DNA from: a virus
Virus record (IMG/VR): IMGVR_UViG_3300029957_000024
Coordinates: 1-35,824 of that record
DNA: 35,824 bases
Direction: 5' to 3' (one strand)
Below the pieces are notes generated by a model. It searched no databases. It saw only the letters and a program-made list of their open reading frames with translations, and was not told the DNA's origin. This document shows positions 29,213-35,824 of this stretch, piece after piece; the first letter of the stretch is position 1, and every line of letters starts with the position of its first letter. Made by a program: the position numbers and the translations under genes.

Positions 29213-30108
29213 GGCAGGTTCCCGATCTCGGTGAGGTCGAGGTGGTCGCCGATGGCGAGGGGTTGGTCGCGTTCGGCGCGCAACTGGGCGGCGATCTCGG
29301 CGGATTTGGCGAGGCGGTTCTCGGCGCTGTTCGGGCGGTCGGGGGTGCGGCGCTGCCGGTCGGCGGCGGTGCGGGATTCGTGGACGACGGATGCGAGCGC
29401 TGAGGGGTGCAGGCCGAGACCGTGCCAGGTGGCGAGGCCGGTTCGGACGTCGGCGGTGGGGATGCCTTCGGCGAGCATCAGCCCGAGCTCCTTGGCGACC
29501 TGGCCGATGACGCGTCCGGGTGGCCGACCGCCGTTGCAGTGATCGATCCATTCGGCGATCAGGGCTTGCGCGCCGTCAGGCGCCGCCGGAGGCGAAGTGT
29601 CCGCGACGTCGAGCTCCGCGGAAGAAGCGTTAGCTTCTTCCGTAGGAACGGGTACGGGGTTCCTGCGCGCAGACGCGCGGGGGTACGCGCGAGGGTCGGT
29701 TTGCTTGGAATCCGCTTGACGGTTTGCTAGCGGTTCGCTTGACGGTTTGCTAGCGGTTCGCTTAGCGGTTTGCTTGCCATACTTGGCCTTTCCACCCGCC
29801 GACCCGGCGACCTTCGCCTGCTCCGTGTCGTACCTCGGCAGGTACTCATCGAAGTCGTGGATCGGGTAGCCGTCCGCCGTCTCGGCCTCCCATAGGCCGA
29901 CCTCGACGAGCCGGGCGGACAGCTTGCGCGCCTTGCTGCCGGCGAACCTGGACACGACCGCCTCGGGGACGACGCCGGGCGTTGGCGAGGTGCGGCGGGC
30001 CTTGTGCGCCCACGTCCAGCACATCGTCCAGAGCCCTGCCGCTTCGAGTCCGGCGGCGATCACCTTCGGGTGGTCGTGCCATCCGTCGTCGAGCCTGCCC
30101 CATCCCAT
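29209..30108 (-). CDS. Replisome organiser/replication initiator-like protein, 299 aa
   Basis: ATG at 30108 with AGAAGGA 8 nt upstream. The N-terminal about 95 residues (MGWGRLDDGWHDHPKVIAAG, LEAAGLWTMCWTWAHKARRT, GVVPEAVVSRFAGSKARKLS, ARLVEVGLWE) look like the winged-helix domain of phage replisome organisers. A Lys/Ser/Gln-rich linker at residues 107-137 is encoded by an iteron-like repeat array. The C-terminal part (ADTSPPAAPDGAQALIAEWI, GRVIGQVAKELGLMLAEGIP) resembles the DnaD/loader-contact region. Coupled to the loader-like gene. It should bind the origin and recruit the host replisome; no phage DNA polymerase gene is seen. Confidence 0.78.
   Translation of the reverse strand: MGWGRLDDGWHDHPKVIAAGLEAAGLWTMCWTWAHKARRTSPTPGVVPEAVVSRFAGSKARKLSARLVEVGLWEAETADGYPIHDFDEYLPRYDTEQAKVAGSAGGKAKYGKQTAKRTASKPSSEPLANRQADSKQTDPRAYPRASARRNPVPVPTEEANASSAELDVADTSPPAAPDGAQALIAEWIDHCNGGRPPGRVIGQVAKELGLMLAEGIPTADVRTGLATWHGLGLHPSALASVVHESRTAADRQRRTPDRPNSAENRLAKSAEIAAQLRAERDQPLAIGDHLDLTEIGNLP
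29698..29788. repeat. Iteron-like direct repeats, candidate replication origin
   Basis: Units begin at 29698, 29721, 29744 and 29767, each starting GGTTTGCT and spaced exactly 23 nt. The second and third units are near-identical over 23 nt; the first and fourth are partly degenerate. Within each unit a related GGTTCGCTT half-copy follows about 11 nt later (29732, 29755). The 23-nt step is not a multiple of three, so the protein repeats shift frame and selection is on DNA, as in lambda, whose ori iterons lie inside gene O. It is within the initiator gene itself. Confidence 0.7.
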
Positions 30109-30112
30109 GGGT

Positions 30113-30217
30113 TCAGTCCTTCTCTCGCAGGGGTTCGGTGTTGTGGAGGGTGCCGGGGCGCAGCGCTTCTCCGGGCAGGCTGACGCCTACCCCGCCACGC
30201 CCCGGCACCTGGCTCAT
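30113..30217 (-). CDS. Microprotein, 34 aa
   Basis: ATG at 30217 overlaps the previous stop as ATGA. Product MSQVPGRGGVGVSLPGEALR, PGTLHNTEPLREKD. Low complexity start, no motif. Directly precedes the initiator gene. It could be a real leader peptide or a chance frame; the overlap and GC-rich third positions favour coding. Confidence 0.5.
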   Translation of the reverse strand: MSQVPGRGGVGVSLPGEALRPGTLHNTEPLREKD

Positions 30218-30534
30218 CCCCTGCCCGCCCTGTAGCGGTCGAGGACTCCGGTCTGGACGCTCACGCCGGGCCGTTCGTCCATCGCGGTGAGGAAGGCATG
30301 TCCGTCGGCCAGGAGCTCCAGCAGGGCGTCGCGCGGGTCGACGCCGGGCCCGTCGGAGTTGAGGTCGTCGAGGGAGCCGAGGGAGGCCATGAGCCGGCCA
30401 TAGTCGGTGCCGAGGGCGACGAGCCACAGCCGGGAGGATGCGTCGGCGTGCTCGACGGAGGCGCGGCCGCGGGCGTCGTCGTGGCGGCGCCGGACCGCCA
30501 CGATCTCGGCCATGAGCATCGACGTGGAGGCCAT
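30214..30534 (-). CDS. Hypothetical protein, 106 aa
   Basis: ATG at 30534 shares a base with the preceding stop (TGATG). Helical protein (MASTSMLMAEIVAVRRRHDD, SRLWLVALGTDYGRLMASLG, DPRDALLELLADGHAFLTAM). No motif recognised. Part of the coupled replication operon. Confidence 0.7.
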   Translation of the reverse strand: MASTSMLMAEIVAVRRRHDDARGRASVEHADASSRLWLVALGTDYGRLMASLGSLDDLNSDGPGVDPRDALLELLADGHAFLTAMDERPGVSVQTGVLDRYRAGRG

Positions 30535-30836
30535 CAGCTCACCTGCCGGTAGTCCGTGCGGGTGAACTCCTCGACCTTGACCACGACGGGGTTGAGGTCC
30601 TGGCCTTCCTGTTCCTCGGTGGCGGGTGCGTCCCAGCGGATCCCGGCGAGTGCGCCGTCTGCCTTGCGGCGGTAGACGTCGAGCTGCAAGACGACCCAGC
30701 GACTGCGGTCAAGCATCTTGGTGGTGACGTGCTCGATGTCGTCGCTGTAGTCCGCCAGAACGGTCGAGTAGTAGCTCTCACCCTCGCCATCGATCTCGGC
30801 GAGCAGCGCGGTCAGGTCGTCGGTGAAGGCGCCCAT
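30534..30836 (-). CDS. Hypothetical protein, 100 aa
   Basis: ATG at 30836 shares a base with the preceding stop (TGATG). MGAFTDDLTALLAEIDGEGE, then SRWVVLQLDVYRRKADGALA and VVVKVEEFTRTDYRQVS: a mixed alpha/beta acidic protein. No recognised family. Expressed with replication genes. Confidence 0.68.
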   Translation of the reverse strand: MGAFTDDLTALLAEIDGEGESYYSTVLADYSDDIEHVTTKMLDRSRWVVLQLDVYRRKADGALAGIRWDAPATEEQEGQDLNPVVVKVEEFTRTDYRQVS

Positions 30837-31153
30837 CAGTCGGACCTCCCGGAGAGGGCGCATGCCGGGTGATGCCCGCGGTCCGGGGACAAGCTGTTGC
30901 CGCACGTGCACGACCGGCGCATGACGTCGGCACCGAGCGCCTGCTTGAGGATCTGGAGTCGTTCGAGCTCGACGGCGGTGGCCTCGTCGGGCACGTCTTC
31001 CTGCTCGGTCCGGGTGTGCGCTTCGTCGAGCTTGTCGCGGGCCATGAGCAGGGCGTCCGCGCAGTCCTGGAACGCCTGCGAGAGTGTGCCGAGGACGTCG
31101 GTCATGTCGCTGACGTCGAGCCGCACGCTGATCGTGTCGGGCATGCGCGCCAT
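30836..31153 (-). CDS. Hypothetical protein with C-terminal CxC, 105 aa
   Basis: ATG at 31153. A helical body (SDMTDVLGTLSQAFQDCADA, LLMARDKLDEAHTRTEQEDV, ELERLQILKQALGADVMRRS) ends in CTCGNSLSPDRGHHPACALS, a possible zinc site (two Cys, two His, one Cys). Lies just after the clamp-like gene. Function unknown. Confidence 0.68.
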   Translation of the reverse strand: MARMPDTISVRLDVSDMTDVLGTLSQAFQDCADALLMARDKLDEAHTRTEQEDVPDEATAVELERLQILKQALGADVMRRSCTCGNSLSPDRGHHPACALSGRSD

Positions 31154-31154
31154 G

Positions 31155-31937
31155 TCAGCCGACCGACTGGAGTGGGGTGGCGAGGCCGAGGCGCTCCATG
31201 TGCGTGCGCCGCCACGAGTCGCGGCGCTTCAGGGAGTCGTCGTCGCCGTGCCCTCCCTCGATGCTGCCGGCGAACGCGGGCCCGCACAGGACGATCCACC
31301 CGCGCTGTCCGGCGGTGCCGACGGGCTCGACCTGCAGCGGCGCGTCGTACGCCTTCGATGCGGCGGTGAACGCGGCGAGATCGACACCCGCGGTGACGAG
31401 CGGCTTGTAGGTGCCCTCCGCGGCGCCGAGGGCCTTCGACAACAACCCGGCGACGTCGGGGAACTGCTCCGCGAGGGGCAGCAGGGTGCGCGACACCCGG
31501 GATCCGGGCCAGAGCCCGGTGGAGTCGATCGCGGTCACCATCCCGCCGTCCATCCCGTCCGGGTCGGCCTCTTCGAACACGAGGGCGGCGACGCCCTTCA
31601 TCTCCCCTTCGACTTTCTGCGCGGTGAGCCCGGCGACGATGAGGCGCAGGGACTTGGGGTGGATGTCGACGGCGTACGGGCCGTCCTCGGCCGAGAAGCG
31701 GATGCCCCTGCTGTCGCTGCCTTCGATGATGCTGACCGCAGCCATGGCGCTGGTGCGGCCGTTGGTGGCGAGCAGGTGCAGTTCGGTGGCGGCGGCGATG
31801 ACCCGGACGCGGGCGAGGGGCTGATCCATCGGGTCGGCGCCGAGCTTCGGACGTTCCGCGTGCGGGAGCACGGCCTTGACGGCGGCGTGCAGGGCTGAGA
31901 TCGGAACCTCAATCTCCAGGCTGGTTGTGACGGTCAC
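31155..31937 (-). CDS. Sliding-clamp (DnaN)-like protein, 260 aa
   Basis: GTG at 31937 overlaps the resolvase stop as GTGA. The order of strands and helices (LEIEVPISALHAAVKAVLPH, RVRVIAAATELHLLATNGRT, SAMAAVSIIEG, YAVDIHPKSLRLIVAGLTAQ) and later FVFEEAD-like and DSTGLWPGSR segments match, from memory, shortened DnaN-like clamps of actinophages. Full bacterial clamps are about 370 residues; 260 would fit two domains. No phage polymerase gene is present, so it may tether host enzymes or the nearby nucleases. The C-terminal end is less typical. Confidence 0.55.
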   Translation of the reverse strand: MTVTTSLEIEVPISALHAAVKAVLPHAERPKLGADPMDQPLARVRVIAAATELHLLATNGRTSAMAAVSIIEGSDSRGIRFSAEDGPYAVDIHPKSLRLIVAGLTAQKVEGEMKGVAALVFEEADPDGMDGGMVTAIDSTGLWPGSRVSRTLLPLAEQFPDVAGLLSKALGAAEGTYKPLVTAGVDLAAFTAASKAYDAPLQVEPVGTAGQRGWIVLCGPAFAGSIEGGHGDDDSLKRRDSWRRTHMERLGLATPLQSVG

Positions 31938-32524
31938 GAGCGGGTTCCTCCCGTTGTGGTGGCGGGCCAGGCGACGCCCGCCATGGCCGCGAGGTGTGTT
32001 GCAGGTAGGGAGTCCTCGATGGGGTGGCCAAGATGTCTTGCCCCCATCGCGGCGAGCACCAACGCGTCGGCGACGTCGTTGCCGGTGACATCGACGTCGG
32101 CGTACCGGCGGACGACGGCAGCGAGCACGGCGTCCTTGCCGAGGTTGCCCTTGCCGGTCGCGTACTTGATCCGGCACTTGGGCGCGGCCTCGACGACGGT
32201 GCAGCCGAAGTCGTCGTCGAGTAGGTCGACGATCTGCCACCACAGTCCGGACCGGTCGTGCGCTGCCGCGGCGTTGGCCTGCGCGTAGGACGGGCCCTCG
32301 ATGACGACGAGGTCGGCGCCGGACGCGTAGTCGACGATGGCCTGACGCAGGTTCCGCAGGCGCCGTATCCGGGCGGCGAGGCTGGCTCCAGCCTGCCCCT
32401 TGGACTGAACGCGGGTCGTCCATGTGGATGTCACACCGTGGCTGTCGAGGTCGCCCCAGCGGAGGGCCGCGATGCCGGTGGAGGTGAGGGACAGGTCGAT
32501 CCCGACGACCAGGGTTGCGCTCAC
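31934..32524 (-). CDS. RuvC-like Holliday junction resolvase, 196 aa
   Basis: GTG at 32524 overlaps the WhiB-like stop as GTGA. RNase H-like fold with acidic residues in RuvC order: VGIDLSLTSTG (Asp10), LVVIEGPSY (Glu76), GNDVADALVLAAMG (Asp150, Asp153), the last near a DA dipeptide as usual. The segment KYATGKGNLGKDAVLAAV fits the RuvC helix. It should resolve recombination or replication branches before packaging. It is followed by the clamp-like gene. Confidence 0.88.
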   Translation of the reverse strand: MSATLVVGIDLSLTSTGIAALRWGDLDSHGVTSTWTTRVQSKGQAGASLAARIRRLRNLRQAIVDYASGADLVVIEGPSYAQANAAAAHDRSGLWWQIVDLLDDDFGCTVVEAAPKCRIKYATGKGNLGKDAVLAAVVRRYADVDVTGNDVADALVLAAMGARHLGHPIEDSLPATHLAAMAGVAWPATTTGGTRS

Positions 32525-32832
32525 GACGCGACCTGCTCACGCTGGCCGAAGATGGCCTCGCGGTCGTCTTCGTCGAGGCCGCCCCACACGCCGTACGGCT
32601 CGCGGTTCCGGAGGGCCTCAGCCTGGCATGGCGACTGCAGCGGGCACGCCCGGCACAAGGCCTTCGCCGCGGCCACCCACGCGCGCCGCTCGGGGCCGCG
32701 CATCGCGTCCGGGGGGTACATCTGTTCCGGGACTGGCCGGCATGCGGCCTGCGCGACGTCCAGGACTGGTCGCCGCTCCGGATACGACGGGACGCGGGCC
32801 CGTTCGTCCCTGGTCATCTTCCGGGCCATCAC
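32521..32832 (-). CDS. WhiB-family iron-sulfur regulator, 103 aa
   Basis: GTG at 32832 overlaps the previous stop as GTGA; ATG at 32829 is equally possible. WhiB/Wbl signature: four Cys (31, 60, 63, 69) as AACRPV and LCRACPLQSPC, then EPYGVWGG (81-85), and a basic tail. These bind a [4Fe-4S] cluster and contact the sigma-A C-terminal domain. The family is restricted to actinobacteria and their phages. Encoded in the middle of the recombination operon, it may redirect host RNA polymerase or promoters such as those at 2632-2811. Confidence 0.9.
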   Translation of the reverse strand: MMARKMTRDERARVPSYPERRPVLDVAQAACRPVPEQMYPPDAMRGPERRAWVAAAKALCRACPLQSPCQAEALRNREPYGVWGGLDEDDREAIFGQREQVAS

Positions 32833-33557
32833 TGGCCCTCGGCTGCGGCCTCGGCGCCGTCCATGCCGAAGTCGTCGTCGGTGGTCGGGTCGTAGTCGAG
32901 CAGCTCATCGCCGTCGGCGGCGGCCTCGACCGCGGCGGCAGGCGGCTGCTCGGCCGGTTCCACAGTGGCGTCGGGACGCTGCCGCAGCGCCGCGATCACC
33001 CGCCGGGCGTCCTTCTCGGTGATGACCTCAATGTCGGTAGCGGCGCCACCGATGACCCGGTTCACGCCCACCAACTGCGCGTCCTTCGCGATTCCCTTGC
33101 GGGCGAACAGGTCCCGCAGCTCGGCCAGCGTGCCCGGCGTGACGGAAGGGACCGTCGGTGCGTCATCCGGGAGCGGCTCGATCCGGTGCGCCGCACGCTT
33201 CCCCCGAGTGACGGTGAGCGCGAGCGTGAACGGCTTCGCGATGTGCGAAAGGTGGCTCACACGGATCCCGCCAACGTCCATCCCGCCGAACTTCACGTCC
33301 GGGTCCCGGAACAGCGTCACCCGCCGCCCCGCGTAGGCGTTCGCCTCCGGCCCCCACGCGGACACAAGGATGCGCCGCACCGTCTTCGACGGCTTCCACG
33401 GGCGGCCGGCAGGGAACTCGGCGAGCACGATCTCTACGGGCTGCTCGGCGGACGCGGCCTTGCGGACTTCCTTGATGGTGAACGTCCGAGGTCCTGCGAG
33501 CAGGTCCTCGGCGTTCATCTGGTCGCTGCGAGGGATGATCGTGTCCGTCATATCCAT
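32829..33557 (-). CDS. Recombination-associated protein, possible ssDNA-binding, 242 aa
   Basis: ATG at 33557, 2 nt after the exonuclease stop; ATG at 33551 is an alternative. No close family was identified. A beta-rich first half (FTIKEVRKAASAEQPVEIVL, VRRILVSAWGPEANAYAGRR, VTLFRDPDVKFGG, RVSHLSHIAKPFTLALTVTR) is followed by helices and a very acidic end (LLDYDPTTDDDFGMDGAEAA), as in ssDNA-binding proteins. Its place beside a YqaJ-type exonuclease is where annealing or ssDNA-binding partners occur. Role inferred, not shown. Confidence 0.55.
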   Translation of the reverse strand: MDMTDTIIPRSDQMNAEDLLAGPRTFTIKEVRKAASAEQPVEIVLAEFPAGRPWKPSKTVRRILVSAWGPEANAYAGRRVTLFRDPDVKFGGMDVGGIRVSHLSHIAKPFTLALTVTRGKRAAHRIEPLPDDAPTVPSVTPGTLAELRDLFARKGIAKDAQLVGVNRVIGGAATDIEVITEKDARRVIAALRQRPDATVEPAEQPPAAAVEAAADGDELLDYDPTTDDDFGMDGAEAAAEGQ

Positions 33558-33558
33558 T

Positions 33559-34080
33559 TCACAGCACCATGTCTTCGACGGGGCGTTCGGTCATCGGCAG
33601 TCCCTTGACCGCTTCCTGGTAGGTGGCGACGGTCGCCGTGACGGCCTCCTCGAAGGCCTCGACGGCGGCCCGAATCGCGTCGAACCATCGGGCGTCAGGG
33701 GTGACGCGCATCGTCCACAGGTGCAGGCCGGCAGAGAACGACACGTAGTCGACCCACGCGCGGCCGGACACGAACAGTCCGGCCTGCAGCTGCGCCATGT
33801 TCTCGGCCGGAACCTCGCCCGTCAGGACGGTCTCGACCTGCTTTTTCCCGCGCCGGGACTTGATTTCGATGAGGCCGTTGGTGCCGACGAGTCCGTCGGG
33901 TGAGTAGCCGAGCCGGGTGTCTCCCCAGGTGCGCACCATGAACCCGCATGGGTCGACGGGCGCGTGGTGCTTGGCGTAGGCGTCTGCGGCGAGGGGCTCG
34001 TCGTACAGGCCGCGTTCCATGTCGACGCTGACGAACGTGGGGTCGACGAACCCCGTGATGCGTTCTGCCGCAGCGACCAT
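33559..34080 (-). pseudogene. YqaJ-type exonuclease, C-terminal catalytic part
   Basis: ATG at 34080 is in the same frame as the gene 34096-34434 and only 15 nt after its TAA. The part holds the PD-(D/E)xK nuclease core: GYSPDGLVGTNGLIEIKSRR (Asp62, Glu72, Lys74), and AENMAQLQAGLFVSGRAWVD (Gln97, Gln99), as in YqaJ/lambda-exonuclease enzymes that resect dsDNA ends for annealing. No ribosome-binding site precedes 34080. The fragment alone lacks the N-terminal helices of the fold, so it is probably the second half of one gene split by a stop, or is made by reinitiation or readthrough. Confidence 0.75.
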
Positions 34081-34095
34081 GACGACGCCGCGTGC

Positions 34096-34434
34096 TTAGT
34101 CGCCGTCGGCGAGCTCGATGATGGTCGGGGTGGTTCCGCGGCCGTCGGCCGCGCGGGTGGTCCGTTCGGGGTGGACGTTCTTGTTGGCCTGCCCGGTGCG
34201 GATGCTGCGGCATGGCTGTTGCGGTTCGGCTTCACAGGCTGGGCAGGTGTACTCCAGCGCGCCGGGGTGCCGGACGGTGATGAGTTTCCCGATCGCGGAT
34301 GCGGTGATGAGGCCGCAGCGCTGCTGATACCAGGGGTCTGTGCGCTGAACGAGGTCGGGGAACGACTCGACGGCGCCGGGCGTGGGGATGCGGACTGGTT
34401 CGGCCGCAACGGGTTCGGTGACGGTGTCAGTCAT
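34096..34434 (-). pseudogene. YqaJ-type exonuclease, N-terminal part, ends at in-frame TAA
   Basis: ATG at 34434 overlaps the previous gene by 8 nt. WYQQRCGLITASAIGKLI is the hallmark start of the YqaJ fold, with an inserted Cys region (YTCPACEAEPQQPCRSIRTG) common in actinophage versions. The frame reaches ELADGD and stops at TAA (34096-34098). Downstream, in the same frame, ARGVV and then MVAAAERITGFVDP continue what looks like one enzyme of 291 residues. A CAA-to-TAA or similar change would explain it. Confidence 0.75.
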
Positions 34435-34600
34435 CGACGATCACCGTTCCGAGCGGCGGCGACCAGATGCCGTCCTTGACCTTCACGGCGCGGTCGATGG
34501 CGTCCCACGCCACGAGCACGATCCCGCCGTCGGCTCGCGCGTCGTCGAGGAGTGCCGCCATCGACCGGGCCTCCGCGGCGGTGAGCTGCAGCACGATCAC
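34427..34600 (-). CDS. Hypothetical protein, 57 aa
   Basis: GTG at 34600 follows GGAAGGTGAAG. Product MIVLQLTAAEARSMAALLDD, ARADGGIVLVAWDAIDRAVK, VKDGIWSPPLGTVIVDD. A small alpha/beta protein with no motif; overlaps the exonuclease start. Likely coupled to it. Confidence 0.65.
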   Translation of the reverse strand: MIVLQLTAAEARSMAALLDDARADGGIVLVAWDAIDRAVKVKDGIWSPPLGTVIVDD

Positions 34601-34695
34601 GAGGTCTTCACCTTCCGGTGGCAGGTGCAGGTGCAGTCGGTCCGGGAGCAGGCGCCGCAGATGTCCATCGCGCAGGACAGCGACAGGCCGGGCAC
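34597..34695 (-). CDS. Cys-rich microprotein, about 32 aa, start uncertain
   Basis: The frame GLSLSCAMDICGACSRTDCT then CTCHRKVKTS has seven Cys and one His in 26 residues, a likely zinc- or disulfide-rich fold, and ends overlapping the next gene as GTGA. GC-rich third positions continue upstream (WGQPLAPIPLRTV) right to the TGA that ends the gene at 34732, in the same frame. GTG at 34695 is the only usual start and lacks a ribosome-binding site. Either a weakly initiated peptide or a readthrough extension of the upstream protein. Confidence 0.5.
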   Translation of the reverse strand: MPGLSLSCAMDICGACSRTDCTCTCHRKVKTS

Positions 34696-34731
34696 GGTGC
34701 GCAGCGGGATCGGCGCGAGAGGCTGGCCCCA

Positions 34732-35376
34732 TCACGCACCGCCGCCGAGGTCGACGAGCACGGGGTCGGTGGACGGGTCCAGGGCGAGCATCTCGGCCCA
34801 GGTCTTCCACCAGTAGTCACCGCTGAGGCGGCGGCTGAGCAGCAGCCATCGGCCCACCGACTCGTCGCCCTCGGGTCGTGCCGCCAAGAGCCCGGCGTGG
34901 CGGACGACGGCGGGCGCTGTGGGTTCGGGCATCGGCTGCCGCACCCGACGGCGGATGGTCTCCTGCTTCCCCTCGACCAGCAGGCCGATCCACAGGACGT
35001 CGTCCGGCTCGTTCGGGGTCAGCTGCACCTTGCGGCGACGTCCTTCGTCCGGCGCGGTGATGGCGAAGACCTTGCACAGGTGCACGGCCCGCGCTGAGTG
35101 GTGGTCCCACTCCTGGGTTACCTCGATGTCGTCGCCGACCCGGACGTCCCCGGCCTCGACGGGCTCCCACTCGTCGGCCGGGGCGAGGCTGGCGGGCACA
35201 GCCAGGACGGTGACCGGGAAGTAGTCGACGACGTCACGCCAGGTGACGGCCTCGCCGCACCGCTGCCAGTCCCCGTTCTTCCACGACACGATGTCGCCCT
35301 CACGGTCCTGCAGGATCAGGCCGTGGTCACTCCGTGGTTCGTCGATGACGACGTCGCCCGGGCGCAGGCCGCTCAC
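34732..35376 (-). CDS. Hypothetical protein, 214 aa
   Basis: GTG at 35376 overlaps the previous stop as GTGA. N-terminal beta-rich region (MSGLRPGDVVIDEPRSDHGL, ILQDREGDIVSWKNGDWQRC), then VEAGDVRVGDDIEVTQEWDH and a C-terminal segment LLSRRLSGDYWWKTWAEMLA. SH3-like strands (DGDIVSWKNG) suggest binding rather than catalysis. No family recognised. It directly precedes the Cys-rich frame. Confidence 0.7.
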   Translation of the reverse strand: MSGLRPGDVVIDEPRSDHGLILQDREGDIVSWKNGDWQRCGEAVTWRDVVDYFPVTVLAVPASLAPADEWEPVEAGDVRVGDDIEVTQEWDHHSARAVHLCKVFAITAPDEGRRRKVQLTPNEPDDVLWIGLLVEGKQETIRRRVRQPMPEPTAPAVVRHAGLLAARPEGDESVGRWLLLSRRLSGDYWWKTWAEMLALDPSTDPVLVDLGGGA

Positions 35377-35753
35377 GACGTGACCTCGCTCATGGCGTCG
35401 TCGATCTCCGCGCACAGGAACGCTGCGGCCTCGGCCGGCCCGGGCTCGTCGTCGAACATGTCGGCCAGGGGCAGCGCCTGCGTCTCCGGCAGCACCTCGC
35501 CGACGACCAGCTGGTGCGGGAACGGCTCCCCCGCGGGCCACGCGGGGTAGCCGAGCTTGGCGCACACCTCGACGTAGATCGGTTCGGCCTCGAAGGGGGC
35601 GCCGGCCGGGACCGGGCCGTCCAGGGCCGTGGTGGTGGGGGTGGGCGCCCACCGGGTCACGTCGCCGGCCAGGACCGCCGCCTGGTGGCCTGCGATCGCG
35701 GCGTGCGCGCGAGGGATCCGGCGGGGTGCGGGCCGGTCGGTCACCCAGGTCAC
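35373..35753 (-). CDS. Hypothetical protein, 126 aa
   Basis: GTG at 35753 overlaps the stop of the DUF7666-like gene when the ends are joined (GTGA at 35750-35753), showing the gene chain crosses the junction. MTWVTDRPAPRRIPRAHAAI, then FEAEPIYVEVCAKLGYPAWP and an acidic end (ADMFDDEPGPAEAAAFLCAE). No motif. The 5' part is repeated at 1-125. Confidence 0.75.
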   Translation of the reverse strand: MTWVTDRPAPRRIPRAHAAIAGHQAAVLAGDVTRWAPTPTTTALDGPVPAGAPFEAEPIYVEVCAKLGYPAWPAGEPFPHQLVVGEVLPETQALPLADMFDDEPGPAEAAAFLCAEIDDAMSEVTS

Positions 35754-35824
35754 TCAGTCACCGCCGCGGGGGTGCGCAGGTCGGCGTCATCCGGGTGCAC
35801 GCGGCCGATCGCCGTGCGCCACGG
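35629..35824. repeat. Terminal direct repeat, right copy
   Basis: Right copy of the 196-base end repeat. The only difference from the left copy is A at 35756 instead of G at 128. It holds the complete start region of the gene ending at 35373, which is cut by the window edge in the left copy. Confidence 0.95.

Noticed and set aside
1-35824. tRNA genes, CRISPR array, integrase or attachment site
   Set aside because: No cloverleaf-like sequence, no spaced palindromic repeat series, and no Tyr or Ser recombinase motif was seen. The end repeat is not an att site because it lies in the middle of a continuous gene chain.

Overview
The window looks like a complete tailed-phage (siphovirus, HK97-type) genome infecting a high-GC actinobacterium. 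The reasons are high GC with GC-rich third codon positions, many GTG/TTG starts, a WhiB-like regulator, short genes chained by 1-8 nt overlaps, and a full virion-assembly, lysis and replication/recombination gene set. Positions 1-196 recur at 35629-35824 with one mismatch, so the contig is a circular or terminally redundant assembly of about 35,628 unique bases. No integrase, ParA/ParB, tRNA or CRISPR array was found. I infer a lytic phage, or one that lost its integration module.

Almost everything is encoded leftward (minus strand). On the circle, one leftward gene train starts at a divergent regulatory region (2632-2811) with a small HTH gene (2395-2631). It runs through small membrane and zinc-binding genes to position 122 and crosses the contig junction. 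It continues through recombination and replication (about 35.4 kb down to 28.8 kb): a YqaJ-type exonuclease split by an in-frame TAA, a possible ssDNA-binding partner, a WhiB-like protein, a RuvC-like resolvase, a sliding-clamp-like protein, a replisome organiser carrying an internal iteron-like array, and a helicase-loader-like protein. A C5-cytosine methyltransferase and a cluster of tiny zinc-finger and membrane proteins follow (28.6-25.4 kb).

After a 12-bp perfect hairpin (25346-25380), the late genes run leftward: HNH endonuclease, small and large terminase, membrane protein, portal, prohead protease, capsid, head-tail connector genes, major tail protein, tail-assembly chaperones joined by a canonical -1 frameshift site, tape measure, tail genes including a LamG plus peptidoglycan-binding hub protein and an SGNH-hydrolase tail protein, GH25 endolysin, three small membrane proteins (holin candidates), a papain-like cysteine peptidase and a coiled-coil protein. 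A bidirectional hairpin (3348-3377) separates the late operon from the only two rightward genes (2812-3045, 3113-3334).

The most interesting items are the iteron-like array inside the initiator gene, the papain-like peptidase in the lysis cassette, the stop-interrupted YqaJ nuclease, the multi-domain tail tip (lectin, PG-binding and SGNH esterase), an internal start site in the endolysin, and a Cys-rich microprotein lying in frame directly after an upstream stop codon. Function names rest on motifs read by eye. No database search was run.
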